A DNA stretch of 64,000 bases from Fundidesulfovibrio agrisoli. GTDB lineage: Bacteria; Desulfobacterota; Desulfovibrionia; Desulfovibrionales; Desulfovibrionaceae. Below are positions 23,399 to 31,257 of this stretch, piece by piece (the first letter of the stretch is position 1; the number at the start of each line of letters is the position of its first letter). The notes below the pieces were generated by a model. The model saw nothing but the letters and a program-made list of their open reading frames with translations. It was not told the origin of the DNA and searched no databases. Location: positions 1 to 64,000 of the forward strand of contig NZ_JAKZKX010000021.1 of assembly GCF_022808715.1 (NCBI RefSeq), in the 5' to 3' direction. Made by a program: the position numbers and the translations under genes.

Positions 23399-24421
23399 AT
23401 GAATCGTGATACCAGCCCTCCAGCCCCGCAACTGGCCGACGGCTTCGGACGCGAAGTCAGCTATCTGCGGGTCAGCGTCACGGACAGGTGCAACCTGCGC
23501 TGCGTCTACTGCAGGCCGGTGCACGATTTTCACGAGCTCAACCACAAGGACCTGCTCTCCTACGAGGAGTATCTGCGCGTCATCCGCCTGGCCGCCCCGC
23601 TGGGCCTGACCAAGATCCGCCTCACCGGCGGCGAGCCCTTGGCCAGGCGCGGCTTCCCGGACTTCTTGGCCCGGGTGATGGACGCCGCCCCGGGCCTGGA
23701 CGTGCGCCTGACCACCAACGGCACGCTCCTTGGCCCGCAGGCGAAGATGCTGGCCTCCCTCGGGCTGCGCGCCGTGAACATCTCCCTGGATACGCTCGAC
23801 CGCGAGAGCTTCCACCGCATCACCGGCATGGACCTCTACGCCCAGGCCCGCTCCTCCATCGAGGCCAGCCTGGAGGCGGGGCTCAGGGTGAAGGTCAACG
23901 CCGTGGCCATGCGCGGCGTCAACGACCATGAGCTCCCCGGCTTCATCGAGCTGGCCCGCACCCTCCCGCTGGACATGCGCTTCATCGAGTTCATGCCCAT
24001 CGGCGGCGGCACCACCTGGGACGAGTCGCGCTTCTGGCCCGCCTCCGAAATCCTGGAGAGCGCCCGCCGCTTCGCGGACCTCACGCCCGTCGAGCCCGTC
24101 AAGGGCAGCCACGGCCCGGCCCGCATGTGGAAGATCGAGGGCGGCCAGGGCAGGCTGGGCGTCATCTCGGGCCTCTCCGGCCACTATTGCCTGAGCTGCA
24201 ACCGCCTGCGCCTGACCTGCGACGGCAAGCTCAGGCCATGCCTCTACTCCGACAAGGAATACCGGCTGCGGCCCCTGCTGCGCTCCCCCAGGACCAGCGA
24301 CGGCAAGCTGCTGGAGGTGCTCAGGCGCGCCCTGGCCCGCAAACCCATGGGCTACAAACTTCTGGACGAGCGCCACAAGCGGGCGGTCTGCTCCAGGGCC
24401 ATGACGGCCATCGGCGGATAG
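23399..24421 (+). CDS. moaA: GTP 3',8-cyclase MoaA
   Basis: 340-residue radical-SAM enzyme for the first step of molybdopterin synthesis. The N-terminal cluster motif is RCNLRCVYC (CxxxCxxC) near residues 32-40; the GEP motif TGGEPLARRGF follows. The C-terminal [4Fe-4S] cysteines are in HYCLSCNRLRLTCDGKLRPCL, near 260-280. It ends in the conserved double glycine (AIGG). The N terminus is slightly extended with Pro. No strong ribosome site lies before ATG 23399; the start is set by the conserved GREVSYLRVSVTDRC. It begins 40 bp after moaD and is followed after 5 bp by moeA. Confidence 0.96.
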   Translation: MNRDTSPPAPQLADGFGREVSYLRVSVTDRCNLRCVYCRPVHDFHELNHKDLLSYEEYLRVIRLAAPLGLTKIRLTGGEPLARRGFPDFLARVMDAAPGLDVRLTTNGTLLGPQAKMLASLGLRAVNISLDTLDRESFHRITGMDLYAQARSSIEASLEAGLRVKVNAVAMRGVNDHELPGFIELARTLPLDMRFIEFMPIGGGTTWDESRFWPASEILESARRFADLTPVEPVKGSHGPARMWKIEGGQGRLGVISGLSGHYCLSCNRLRLTCDGKLRPCLYSDKEYRLRPLLRSPRTSDGKLLEVLRRALARKPMGYKLLDERHKRAVCSRAMTAIGG

Positions 24422-24426
24422 ACTCG

Positions 24427-25665
24427 ATGGAAAAAGGCTTTCTGGATCTCATCTCCCCGGAGCAGTTCCGGGGCGTTCTGGCCACGTTTTCCCGCCTCGA
24501 CAGCGAAACCCTGCCCCTGGAAGGCCTGCTTGGCCGTTATCTGGCCGGGCCCGTGACCTCCCGGGAGGACCTCCCAGCCCTGCCCCGCTCCAGCATGGAC
24601 GGCTACGCCGTGCGCGCCGCCGACTGCTACGGCACCACCGAGACCAACCCCTCCTACCTGGACCTGGCGGACGAACTGGACATCACCGCCGTGTCCGCCG
24701 AAGAACTCCAGCCCGGCACCTGCGTGCGCGTGGTCACGGGGTCGAGCCTGCCTCCGGGCGCCGACGCGGTGGTCATGGTGGAGCACACGGCGGACCTGGG
24801 CGGCGGCACCATCGAGATCAGGAAGCCCTCGGCCCCGGGCGAAAACATGATGCTCGCCGGGGAGGACGCCCGCGCCGGGCAGACGGCGCTTGAGCCCGGC
24901 ATCCCGTTGCGCCCCTCCGAGATCGCCTTCCTGGCGGCGCTGGGCATCCTGGAGGCTCCGGTTGGGCGCAAGCCAGTGGCGGCCATCCTCTCCACCGGGG
25001 ACGAGCTCATTCCGCCCTCCGACGCGCCCCGCCCCGGCCAGATCCGCGACGCCAACGCCCCGGCCCTGGCCGCCATGGCCATACAGGCCGGAGCCCTGCC
25101 CCTGCACATGGGCATCGTGCCCGACAGCCTGGAGGCCATCACCGCGGCCCTGGCCGAAGCCGTGGACAAGGCCGACGCCGTGTTCCTCTCCGGGGGCAGC
25201 TCCGTGGGCGTGCGCGACCTCACCGTGGAGGCGCTCTCCCTGCTGCCGGACACCGAGGTGCTGGTGCACGGCCTGGCCGTGAGCCCCGGCAAGCCCACCA
25301 TCCTGGCGCGCTCGCGGGGCAAGGCCGTGTGGGGCCTGCCCGGGCAGGTGGCCTCGGCCCAGGTGGTCATGTACATTTTCGGCTGCCCCTTCCTGGCCCA
25401 CCTGGGCGGGGACCGGGCCGCCTTCACCCGGCCCAGGCCCTCGGTGAGCGCCGTGCTGGCCCGCAACGTGGCCTCGCGCCAGGGCCGGGAGGATTACGTT
25501 CGCGTGCGCCTGGAGCAAGCCGGAGACGGCGGGCTCAAGGCCCATCCGCTGCTCGGCAAGTCCGGGCTGGTCAAAACCCTGGTCCAGGCCCAGGGGCTGG
25601 TCCGCATCCCGGCGGACCTGGAGGGCCTGGAGGCCGGGACAACCCACCAGGTGGTGCTGCTATGA
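24427..25665 (+). CDS. moeA: Molybdopterin molybdenumtransferase MoeA
   Basis: 412-residue MoeA that inserts molybdate or tungstate into molybdopterin. Motifs: LPRSSMDGYAVRAAD near 56, VVTGSSLPPGADAVVMVEH near 105, ENMMLAGEDARAGQ near 141, the MoCF-fold VAAILSTGDELIPPSDAPRPGQIRDANAP near 190, and FLSGGSSVGVRDLT near 255, all typical. The C-terminal domain IV runs to HQVVLL. The stop overlaps the start of the second moeA (ATGA), so the two are made together. In sulfate reducers paired moeA genes are thought to separate Mo from W insertion; that division here is a guess. Confidence 0.95.
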   Translation: MEKGFLDLISPEQFRGVLATFSRLDSETLPLEGLLGRYLAGPVTSREDLPALPRSSMDGYAVRAADCYGTTETNPSYLDLADELDITAVSAEELQPGTCVRVVTGSSLPPGADAVVMVEHTADLGGGTIEIRKPSAPGENMMLAGEDARAGQTALEPGIPLRPSEIAFLAALGILEAPVGRKPVAAILSTGDELIPPSDAPRPGQIRDANAPALAAMAIQAGALPLHMGIVPDSLEAITAALAEAVDKADAVFLSGGSSVGVRDLTVEALSLLPDTEVLVHGLAVSPGKPTILARSRGKAVWGLPGQVASAQVVMYIFGCPFLAHLGGDRAAFTRPRPSVSAVLARNVASRQGREDYVRVRLEQAGDGGLKAHPLLGKSGLVKTLVQAQGLVRIPADLEGLEAGTTHQVVLL

Positions 25666-27626
25666 ACGCCAAGCGAAACATCTACCTGCGCACCGTGCCC
25701 ATCGCCGAAGCCCTGGCCCGCACGCGCGCCGCGCTGGACCGCAACACCCTGGTGGGCGTGGAGTCCGTGCCCACGGACCAGGCCCTGGGCCGCGTCACGG
25801 CCCGGCCCGTGCTGGCCCGGCTGAGCTCCCCCACGTACCACTGCGCGGCCATGGACGGCATCGCCGTGCGCGCCGAGACCACCTTCGCCGCCCGCGAGGG
25901 CGACCCCGTGACCCTGGAGCCCGACGAGGGCTTCGGCATGGTCAACACCGGCCATCCCCTGCCCCCGGGCATGGACGCCGTGGCCATGATCGAGCACGTG
26001 GTCTTCACCGAGGACGGCAAGGCCCAGCTGGAGGCCCCCGTGGCCCCCTGGACCCACGTGCGCCGCATCGGCGAGGACATCGTGGCCACCGAGCTCGTCC
26101 TGCCCCGGCGCAGGGTGCTTTCGGCCTACGACATCGGGGCGCTGCTCTCCTGCGGGGTGTGGGAGGTGGACGTCTACGAGCAGGTGCGCATGGCCGTGAT
26201 CCCCACCGGGGACGAGGTGCTGGACTACACCTCCAGGCCCGAGCCCGGCCCCGGGCAGGTTGTGGAGTCCAACTCCGTGATGCTCTGCGCCCTGGCCCAG
26301 GGCTGGGGCGTGGACGCCCGCCGCCGCCCGCCCGTGCCCGACAGCCTGGAGGCCCTCTCCCGCGCGGTGGACGACGCCCTGGACACCCCGGCCCACATCG
26401 TCACCCTGGTGGCCGGGTCCTCCGCCGGCAGCAAGGATTTCACCCGCGCCGTGATCGAACGTTTCGGCGAGGTCGTCGTGCACGGCATCCAGGCCATGCC
26501 GGGCAAGCCCTCGCTCTTGGGCGTGGCGCGCGGCAAGCTCATCGTGGGCGCGCCGGGGTATCCCGTCTCCTCCGTGGTCTGCTTCGAGGAACTGGTCGGG
26601 CCGCTGGTGGCCTGGCTCACCCGCCGCGAGCCGCAGCGCCGCCAGAGCGTGACCGTGCGCCTGGCCAAGGACGCCCCCTCACGCCCGGGGCTCACCGAAT
26701 TCCTGCGCCTGGCCGTGGGCCGCGTGGGCGACGGCTACTCCGCGCTGCCGCTCTCGCGCGGGGCCGGGCTCATCACCACCCTGACGCGCGCCCAGGCCGT
26801 GGCCCAGATCCCGCCCGACAAGGAGGGCCTGGCTCGCGGCGAGGAGGTCCCGGCGGAGCTGCTGGTCTCCCCCGACGAGCTGGAGCGCACCCTGGTGGTG
26901 GTGGGCAGCCACGACATGATCCTGGACCTGCTGGCCGACGAGCTCATGCGCCAGGACCCGCCCATGCGCCTGGCCTCCAGCCACGTGGGCAGCCTGGGCG
27001 GCCTCGCGGCCCTGGCCCAGGGCACGGCCCTGCTGGCGGGTTCGCATCTGCTGGACACCGAGACGGGCGATTTCAACTTCTCTTTTATCCAAAAGCACCT
27101 GCCAGGCAGGGAGGTGGCGGTCATCAACCTGGCCGTGCGCCACCAGGGCCTCATTGTGGCCCGGGGCAACCCCAAGAACATCCAGGGCGTGGCCGACCTG
27201 GCCCGCCCGGACGTGCGCTTCGTCAACCGCCAGCGCGGGGCGGGCACGCGCATCCTGCTGGACTACCACCTGAAGCTGGCGGGCATCGCGCCCTCGCAGG
27301 TGCGGGGCTACAGCCAGGAGGAGACCACGCACATGGGCGTGGCCGCCAACGTGCAGAACGGCGGGGCGGACTGCGGCCTGGGCGTGTACGCCGCGGCCAA
27401 GGCCCTGGGGCTGGACTTCGTGCCCCTGGCCCGCGAGCGCTACGACCTGGTGATGCCCCTGGCCAGCCTGGAGGAAGCGCGCGTGCAGGCCCTGCTCAAG
27501 GTCATGGCCGGGGAGGGCTTCAAGGCCAAGCTGGCCGAAGTGGGCGGTTACGAGCCCACCTGGTGCGGCCAGCGCATGAGCCCCGGCATGGGGCTGCCGC
27601 CCGAAAACGGGAATGCCGCGGGGTGA
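25662..27626 (+). CDS. MoeA fused to a periplasmic-binding-protein-like domain
   Basis: 654-residue two-part protein. Residues 1-410 are a MoeA core (YHCAAMDGIAVRAE, NTGHPLPPGMDAVAMIEHV, PTGDEVLDY, VAGSSAGSKDFT). From about 430 a type 2 solute-binding fold follows (TLVVVGSHDMILDLLADELM, HVGSLGGLAALAQGTALLAGSHLLDTETGDF in parts, VNRQRGAGTRILLDYHL, GGADCGLGVYAAAKALGLDFVPLARERYDLV), similar to the molybdate-binding half of ModE/PBP-like domains. No signal peptide, so the sensor part is cytoplasmic. It probably binds molybdate, tungstate or a precursor. The start overlaps moeA by ATGA. Such fusions are known in archaea and deltaproteobacteria. Confidence 0.92.
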   Translation: MNAKRNIYLRTVPIAEALARTRAALDRNTLVGVESVPTDQALGRVTARPVLARLSSPTYHCAAMDGIAVRAETTFAAREGDPVTLEPDEGFGMVNTGHPLPPGMDAVAMIEHVVFTEDGKAQLEAPVAPWTHVRRIGEDIVATELVLPRRRVLSAYDIGALLSCGVWEVDVYEQVRMAVIPTGDEVLDYTSRPEPGPGQVVESNSVMLCALAQGWGVDARRRPPVPDSLEALSRAVDDALDTPAHIVTLVAGSSAGSKDFTRAVIERFGEVVVHGIQAMPGKPSLLGVARGKLIVGAPGYPVSSVVCFEELVGPLVAWLTRREPQRRQSVTVRLAKDAPSRPGLTEFLRLAVGRVGDGYSALPLSRGAGLITTLTRAQAVAQIPPDKEGLARGEEVPAELLVSPDELERTLVVVGSHDMILDLLADELMRQDPPMRLASSHVGSLGGLAALAQGTALLAGSHLLDTETGDFNFSFIQKHLPGREVAVINLAVRHQGLIVARGNPKNIQGVADLARPDVRFVNRQRGAGTRILLDYHLKLAGIAPSQVRGYSQEETTHMGVAANVQNGGADCGLGVYAAAKALGLDFVPLARERYDLVMPLASLEEARVQALLKVMAGEGFKAKLAEVGGYEPTWCGQRMSPGMGLPPENGNAAG

Positions 27627-27636
27627 TGAGGCCCGC

Positions 27637-28167
27637 ATGAGCGGACAGACCATCGTGCAGTGCGGCTTCGAGCGGCACGCCGGCGCCATACTGGAAATCT
27701 TCAACGAGGCGATCCTTCATTCGACCGCGCTCTACGACTACAAGCCCCGGCCGCCGGAGAGCATGACCGGCTGGTTCGAGGCCAAGCGGGCCGGAGGCTT
27801 CCCGGTTATCGGCGTCGAGGACGGCGCGGGCGCGCTGCTTGGCTTCGCCAGCTACGGAACGTTTAGGGCCTGGCCCGCCTACAAGTACAGCGTGGAGCAC
27901 TCCGTGTACGTGCACAAGGAGCATCGCGGGCGGGGGCTCGGCCGCACGCTGATGCGGGAGCTCATCGCGGCGGCCCGCCGGAGCGGCGTGCACGCCATGA
28001 TCGGCGGCATCGACGCCGCCAACGCCGGGAGCATCGCCCTGCACGAGAAGCTCGGTTTCAGGCACGCGGGCACCCTGCCCCAGGTGGGCTTCAAGTTCGG
28101 CCGCTGGCTGGACTTGGCCTTCTACCAGCTGCTGCTGGAAACGCCCGCCCAGCCTGTCGACGGCTAG
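27637..28167 (+). CDS. GNAT acetyltransferase (phosphinothricin-acetyltransferase-like)
   Basis: 176-residue N-acetyltransferase of the GNAT fold. The acetyl-CoA loop is HRGRGLGRTLMRELIAAARR near residue 90, preceded by strand VEHSVYVHK and followed by IGGIDAANAGSIALHEKLGFRHAGTLPQVGFKFGRWLDL, the arrangement of the Pat/Bar subgroup. The substrate may be methionine sulfone/sulfoximine-type compounds or another amine. ATG 27637 is chosen; an in-frame ATG eight codons upstream would overlap the moeA-fusion gene. It is the last gene of the moa-moe run, ahead of a clear bidirectional terminator. Confidence 0.9.
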   Translation: MSGQTIVQCGFERHAGAILEIFNEAILHSTALYDYKPRPPESMTGWFEAKRAGGFPVIGVEDGAGALLGFASYGTFRAWPAYKYSVEHSVYVHKEHRGRGLGRTLMRELIAAARRSGVHAMIGGIDAANAGSIALHEKLGFRHAGTLPQVGFKFGRWLDLAFYQLLLETPAQPVDG

Positions 28168-28207
28168 CGCCGGGATGGTCGCTAGCGGGCCGCGTCACAA
28201 CGAAAAA

Positions 28208-28238
28208 ACCGCCGGAGGTTCGCCTCCGGCGGTTTCTT
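28208..28238. terminator. Bidirectional terminator
   Basis: ACCGCCGGAGG-TTCG-CCTCCGGCGGT: an 11-bp stem with a stable TTCG tetraloop, A6 on the left (28203-28208) and TTTCTT on the right. It separates the GNAT gene from the convergent mltD. Confidence 0.9.
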
Positions 28239-28264
28239 CGTGATGCTTCGCGGGCTGGACCGAG

Positions 28265-30265
28265 CTACTGCGTCTTGATGGTCAGCTTGTCGCCCGGCTT
28301 GAGCTGCACGGACTTGTCCAGGTTGTTCCAGGCCAGCAGGGCGTGGGGGTCCACCTTGAACTTGCGGGCGATGCTCCAGACCGTGTCGCCGCTGCCCACG
28401 CTGTAGAGCTGCGTGCCGCCGGAGGCGGGCTTCTTCTGCTCGGCGTGCTCTGCGGGCTTCGCGGGGGCCGGCTGGCCCTTGGCGCTGGTGGCCGCGACGG
28501 CCGCCGGAGCCTTGGGATCAGGCTTGGCCTGCGCCTGGGCCTGAGCCCGGGCATGCTGTGCGGCCGCATCCTTGCCCTTGGCCTCCTGCTTGGGGGGCGA
28601 GGCCTGGGCCTGCGCCGGGGCCGCCTTCTGTTCGGCGTGAGCGGCGGGAGCGCCCTTGGCCTGGGCCTGAGCCTGGGCGGGGGCTGGTGCGGGCGCGGCC
28701 GCCAGGGGCACCGGGAGAACGAGCTTCCGCCCGGGCTTGGCGTCCTTCTCGGACTTGAGCCCGTTGGCCGCCATGAGCGCCTTCAGGTCCACCTTGTAGG
28801 TCTGGGCCACCTGCTGCAGGGTCTGCCCTTTCTTCAGCTCCACGCTGCGCGGCTGCTCGGGCTGCTGCGCGGCCACGACGGGCGGGGGGCAGGCGGCGCC
28901 GCCCACGGCCACGAACTTGCCCGGGATGGTCAGGCTGGTGCCCAGCGAAACGTACTTCTCGTTCTTGATCCCGTTGGCCCGCATCAGCTCGGTCTTGTTC
29001 ACGCCGTACTTCTTGGCGATGGACGCCAGGGAATCGCCCCGCTGGTAGCGGTGCACCAAGGCCCTCTGGCCCTCGGACCCCTTGCCGGGCTTCTCGTCCA
29101 GGTCGGCCAGGGCGGTGTCCTGCGCGGAGCCGTCCAGCGGAACGTAGACGGTCTGGTCCGGGGTCAGGGCGTCGCCGCAGGAGGGGTTCATCTGGCGCAG
29201 GGCCGCCACGGGCACGCCCGTGCGCTTGGAGATGTTCCACCAGGTGTCGGAGGCCGCGACCGGATAGGAGCGTATGCCCCTGTTGGCGATACAGCTGGGA
29301 TTGGCCAGGTAATTGAGCGCCAGTTGTTTCTTCTCGACGGGCACGTAGCCGGGGCTCTCGCGGTCCGGCGGACTCACCTGCCTGCGGAAGCCGGGGTTCA
29401 GCTTGTGGAACTCCTCCCAGTTCATGCCGCAGGCCTCTGACAGGGCGGCCAGGTCCGTGCCGCCGGGGAGGGTCACCTCTTCCAGCACCTGCCCGGCGTC
29501 CCACTTCACGGGGGTGAAGCCCAGGGCTTCGAGGTTCTTGAAGATTTTGAGCACCGCCAGGAACTTGGGCACGTAGTGCCGCGTCTCCTGCTTGAGCAGC
29601 GCCGGGTTCTTGGCGATGTCGAAGAAGTCGTTCTGGCCCGACTGGCTGATGACCCTGCTCATCTTGCCTTCGCCGCAGTTGTAGGCGGCCAGGGCCAGGT
29701 TCCAGTCGTTGAACATGTTGTTGAGCTCGGAGAGGTACTTCGCCGCGGCCACGGTGGCCAGGTAGGGGTTGCGGCGCTCGTCCACCCACCAGTCGACCGT
29801 GAGGTTGAAGCGGCGGCCCGTGGCGGGCATGAACTGCCACATGCCGCCCGCGCCCGCCGGGGAGTAGGCCATGGTGTTGTAGCCCGACTCGATGAAAGGC
29901 AGGGCGATGATGTCCGGCGGGAGCTTGTAGGTGGCGAGCACGGCGCGTATGTAGGGCAGGTGCGGCGCGGCGCGCTCCAGCCAGCGCTGCATGGTGTCGC
30001 GGCGTTCCTGGGTGAAATAGGTCAGGAACATCTGCACGTCTTCGGTTTCGCGCACGTCCAGGTTGAAGGGGATGTCCGTCTTGGAGGCCAGGGCCTTTTT
30101 CTCCTGCTCGGTCAGGGGCCTGGGGCGCTTGATCTTCAGGAAGTCCTGCGAGAGCTCGGGGTCCAGGTTGGGCTTCATGTCCTGGTTGTCGGCCTGGTAT
30201 TTCTTGGCGCACGCGGGAAGCAGCACCAGGCATAAAATGAGCAGTGCTCTGACGGATGATCGCAT
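28265..30265 (-). CDS. mltD: Membrane-bound lytic transglycosylase with four LysM domains (MltD-like)
   Basis: 666-residue lipoprotein (lipobox LLPAC, Cys19) that cleaves peptidoglycan glycan strands. The SLT domain holds catalytic Glu126 in LPFIESGYN, followed by AYSPAGAGGMWQFMPATG and the ALAAYNCGEG motif. Four LysM repeats follow (near YPVAASDTWWNISKR, HRYQRGDSLASIAKKYG, VELKKGQTLQQVAQTYK and, at the C terminus, YSVGSGDTVWSIARKFK). Between the third and fourth is a low-complexity Ala/Gln/Pro/Lys linker of roughly 100 residues. E. coli MltD has two LysM; four is long. ATG 30265 is chosen because the signal peptide begins there. Confidence 0.94.
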   Translation of the reverse strand: MRSSVRALLILCLVLLPACAKKYQADNQDMKPNLDPELSQDFLKIKRPRPLTEQEKKALASKTDIPFNLDVRETEDVQMFLTYFTQERRDTMQRWLERAAPHLPYIRAVLATYKLPPDIIALPFIESGYNTMAYSPAGAGGMWQFMPATGRRFNLTVDWWVDERRNPYLATVAAAKYLSELNNMFNDWNLALAAYNCGEGKMSRVISQSGQNDFFDIAKNPALLKQETRHYVPKFLAVLKIFKNLEALGFTPVKWDAGQVLEEVTLPGGTDLAALSEACGMNWEEFHKLNPGFRRQVSPPDRESPGYVPVEKKQLALNYLANPSCIANRGIRSYPVAASDTWWNISKRTGVPVAALRQMNPSCGDALTPDQTVYVPLDGSAQDTALADLDEKPGKGSEGQRALVHRYQRGDSLASIAKKYGVNKTELMRANGIKNEKYVSLGTSLTIPGKFVAVGGAACPPPVVAAQQPEQPRSVELKKGQTLQQVAQTYKVDLKALMAANGLKSEKDAKPGRKLVLPVPLAAAPAPAPAQAQAQAKGAPAAHAEQKAAPAQAQASPPKQEAKGKDAAAQHARAQAQAQAKPDPKAPAAVAATSAKGQPAPAKPAEHAEQKKPASGGTQLYSVGSGDTVWSIARKFKVDPHALLAWNNLDKSVQLKPGDKLTIKTQ

Positions 30266-30497
30266 TGTGTATCCTCGGCTGCGGACGGCCATGCGGGTGA
30301 GGTCCGGAAGTGGGCTGGCCGGCATTGATGGCTTGTGGCTGCCTTCTCTGGCTGATGGCCCGACTAGCCCAGGGACGCAAAAAAATCAATGGGTGGTCTT
30401 TGTTAACTTCTTGTAATAATCAACAGGAAAGACCTTGCCGCACCGCTGTTTCCACGCAACGGCGAGGCCATGCAACGCACATACGGCGGTAACTAAC

Positions 30498-31238
30498 ATG
30501 GAAAACGTGGTCATGGGCCGCAAACCCGTACTGGAACTGGTGCAGCGCGAACCGGCCATGGTGGAGCAGGTGCTCATCCGGCAGGGACTGCAAGGCCAGG
30601 ACATCAAGGAACTGACCAACCTCTGCCGCGATGCGGGGATTCGTTTCCGCTTCCTGCCTGCGGAAGGCCTGGAGCGCACCGTGCCGGACTGCAGGCAGGG
30701 TGTCGCCGCATTCATCTTCGGGCAGTCTTTCGTGCCGCTGGAGTCCCTGCTGGAGTCCGCGCGCCACGCGCCGCTTCCCGTGGTGCTTGCGCTGGACCAG
30801 GTGCAGGACCCCGGCAACGTGGGCACGCTGGCCCGCACCCTGCTGGCCCTGGGCGGCGGCGGGCTCATCGTGCCCAAGCACCACGGCTCGCGCCTGGGCG
30901 GGTCGGCCTCCAAGGCTTCGGCTGGCGCGCTGGAGCGCATCCCCGTGCACCAGTGCGTGAACCTCTCGCGCGACCTTGAGGAGTGCGCCCAGGAGGGCTT
31001 CACGGTCTACAAGGCCGAGGCCGGCCCCGAAGGCCAGGACGTGTTCACCTCCCAGGTGCGCTTCCCCCTGGTGCTGGTGCTGGGCGGCGAGGAGAAGGGC
31101 GTGCGCCCGGGCGTGGCCAAGCATTGCCAGGAGAGCCTGTTCATCCCCATGCCCGGGGAGTTCGACTCCCTCAACGTGGCCCAGGCCGGGGCGGTGATCC
31201 TGGGGCAGATGGCCCGGCAGGCCTTCGGCGGGAAGTAG
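30498..31238 (+). CDS. TrmH/RlmB-family RNA 2'-O-methyltransferase
   Basis: 246-residue SpoU-family enzyme. An N-terminal substrate-binding domain (about 1-90, GRKPVLELVQ, GVAAFIFG) precedes the knotted methyltransferase domain: VVLALDQVQDPGNVGTLARTLLALG (motif 1, with the conserved Asn-Arg region), VLGGEEKGVRP (motif 2) and IPMPGEFDSLNVAQAGAVIL (motif 3). It most resembles RlmB, which methylates G2251 of 23S rRNA, but TrmH-type tRNA substrates cannot be excluded. The start ATG 30498 (MENVVMGRKPV) fits family N termini; its ribosome site is weak. Divergent from mltD. Confidence 0.9.
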   Translation: MENVVMGRKPVLELVQREPAMVEQVLIRQGLQGQDIKELTNLCRDAGIRFRFLPAEGLERTVPDCRQGVAAFIFGQSFVPLESLLESARHAPLPVVLALDQVQDPGNVGTLARTLLALGGGGLIVPKHHGSRLGGSASKASAGALERIPVHQCVNLSRDLEECAQEGFTVYKAEAGPEGQDVFTSQVRFPLVLVLGGEEKGVRPGVAKHCQESLFIPMPGEFDSLNVAQAGAVILGQMARQAFGGK

Positions 31239-31257
31239 CGGCCCCGGTGAGGCTCCG

